A stretch of DNA of 6,211 bases from positions 1-6,211 of the forward strand of contig PXAW01000256.1 of assembly GCA_003567055.1 (NCBI GenBank). The letters are read 5' to 3'. The position numbers and the translations under genes are program-made. A model generated the notes under the pieces. It ran no database searches. It was not told where the DNA came from and worked only from the letters and a program-made list of their open reading frames with translations. The DNA is from Hyphomicrobiales bacterium (GTDB lineage Bacteria > Pseudomonadota > Alphaproteobacteria > Rhizobiales > Beijerinckiaceae). Shown piece after piece: positions 6,000 to 6,211 of the stretch (within the stretch, counting starts at the first letter, position 1; every line of letters starts with the position of its first letter).

Positions 6000-6057
6000 G
6001 CCTTTCCGGAGTTTCAGTTATTTCTGAAATATCGGAAGGCGGCGGAAAAAGGCCATG
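5979..6057. repeat. 11-bp inverted repeat flanking the gbsR-like promoter region
   Basis: CATGGCCTTTT at 5979-5989 and AAAAGGCCATG at 6047-6057 are exact reverse complements 57 bp apart. The left arm includes the alternative ATG of the GbsR-like gene. The right arm lies beyond the operator-like dyad. The function is unknown; a second regulator site or a local duplication are possible. Confidence 0.5.
6004..6037. promoter_or_regulatory. Operator-like dyad upstream of the GbsR-like gene
   Basis: A 34-bp imperfect inverted repeat centred at 6020.5 pairs TTCCG (6004-6008) with CGGAA (6033-6037) and TTTCAG (6012-6017) with CTGAAA (6024-6029). Overlapping it is a perfect 13-bp palindrome, TATTTC-T-GAAATA (6019-6031). 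It ends only four bases from the GTG, so a bound protein would block transcription or its start. The obvious candidate is the GbsR-like product itself. I see no convincing -35/-10 pair, though the AT-rich core could serve as a -10. Confidence 0.55.
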
Positions 6058-6058
6058 C

Positions 6059-6101
6059 GACCCGCTGTCACCTCGCCGACATTGGCGCGCGACAGCGGGT
6101 C
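6059..6101 (-). terminator. Hairpin downstream of the DoxX-like gene, probable terminator
   Basis: GACCCGCTGTC (6059-6069) and GACAGCGGGTC (6091-6101) form a perfect 11-bp stem. The 21-nt loop can fold a nested CGCC / GGCG stem (6074-6077 / 6084-6087). It begins 16 bases after the stop codon of the minus-strand gene. A run of five T on the minus strand follows, but only about eight bases after the stem, which is farther than in a textbook terminator. It probably separates that gene from the cyd operon. Confidence 0.5.
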
Positions 6102-6117
6102 TGTGTCGAGCCGGGGC

Positions 6118-6211
6118 TTACCCCTTGCGATAGCGCCGCGCGATCAGGGCATCGAGGGAGAGCATGCCGGGGCCGCGTGCCATCACATAGAGCAGCGCCA
6201 CCGCCCAGAGC
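6118..6211 (-). CDS. DoxX-family membrane protein, C-terminal end only
   Basis: Only the last 30 codons and the TAA stop (6118-6120) lie in the window; the rest is past the right edge. The visible tail has a hydrophobic end of a membrane helix (LWAVALLYVMARG), then GPGMLSLDALIARRYRKG. A Gly-Pro-Gly followed by SLDAL and a basic end is the usual ending of DoxX-family proteins, small four-helix inner-membrane proteins of varied or unclear redox roles. The short length limits certainty. It runs in the same direction as the cyd operon but is set apart by 118 bp containing a hairpin. Confidence 0.6.
   Translation of the reverse strand, partial: LWAVALLYVMARGPGMLSLDALIARRYRKG

Noticed and set aside
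6055..6211. Plus-strand frame starting at the ATG at 6055 and open to the window edge
   Set aside because: It has an AAAAAGG upstream but runs antisense to the recognisable DoxX-like tail and its product looks like noise.

Overview
The window looks like a GC-rich alphaproteobacterial chromosome, possibly of the order Hyphomicrobiales. The evidence is strong GC codon bias, with long spurious open frames antisense to the real genes, an isocitrate dehydrogenase of the C-terminally extended alphaproteobacterial/Thermus type, a cyanide-insensitive-type bd oxidase, and G/C-rich palindromic intergenic repeats. I cannot support a genus from sequence alone.

Left part (1-2607): an isocitrate dehydrogenase gene on the minus strand (71-1564) is divergent from a LysR-type regulator on the plus strand (1717-2607). 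The 152-bp gap between them is AT-rich for this window. It holds face-to-face promoter-like boxes, a perfect 9-bp inverted repeat that brackets them (1636-1644 / 1679-1687), and an 11-bp palindrome. This is the classical layout of a LysR regulator controlling its divergent neighbour. The coenzyme-site residues of the dehydrogenase are Asp-Ile, which predicts NAD+ rather than NADP+.

Middle and right part (2732-5999): a minus-strand operon runs, in transcription order, from a GbsR/MarR-like regulator (5999-5391) to cydA (5394-3997) and cydB (3739-2732). The regulator and cydA overlap by 4 nt (ATGA), so they are probably translationally coupled. The oxidase has the short Q-loop and the CydB WDANETWL motif of the cyanide-insensitive (CIO) subgroup. 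CydA and CydB are separated by 257 bp that contain three copies of a hairpin-forming repeat, two direct (48 bp, 47 identical) and one inverted. This is unusual inside a two-subunit oxidase operon.

The 118-bp region ahead of the regulator (6000-6117) carries a 34-bp hyphenated dyad. Inside it is a 13-bp perfect palindrome whose 11-bp core is identical to the palindrome between idh and lysR. Next to it lies an 11-bp-stem hairpin that may terminate the upstream gene. That gene is cut by the window edge, and its tail (6118-6211) resembles a DoxX-family membrane protein.

Taken together, the region links a TCA-cycle NADH source to a high-affinity quinol oxidase, with a local transcription factor for each. 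The shared palindrome hints that one regulator may touch both. No defence system, mobile element, tRNA, rRNA or CRISPR array was found.
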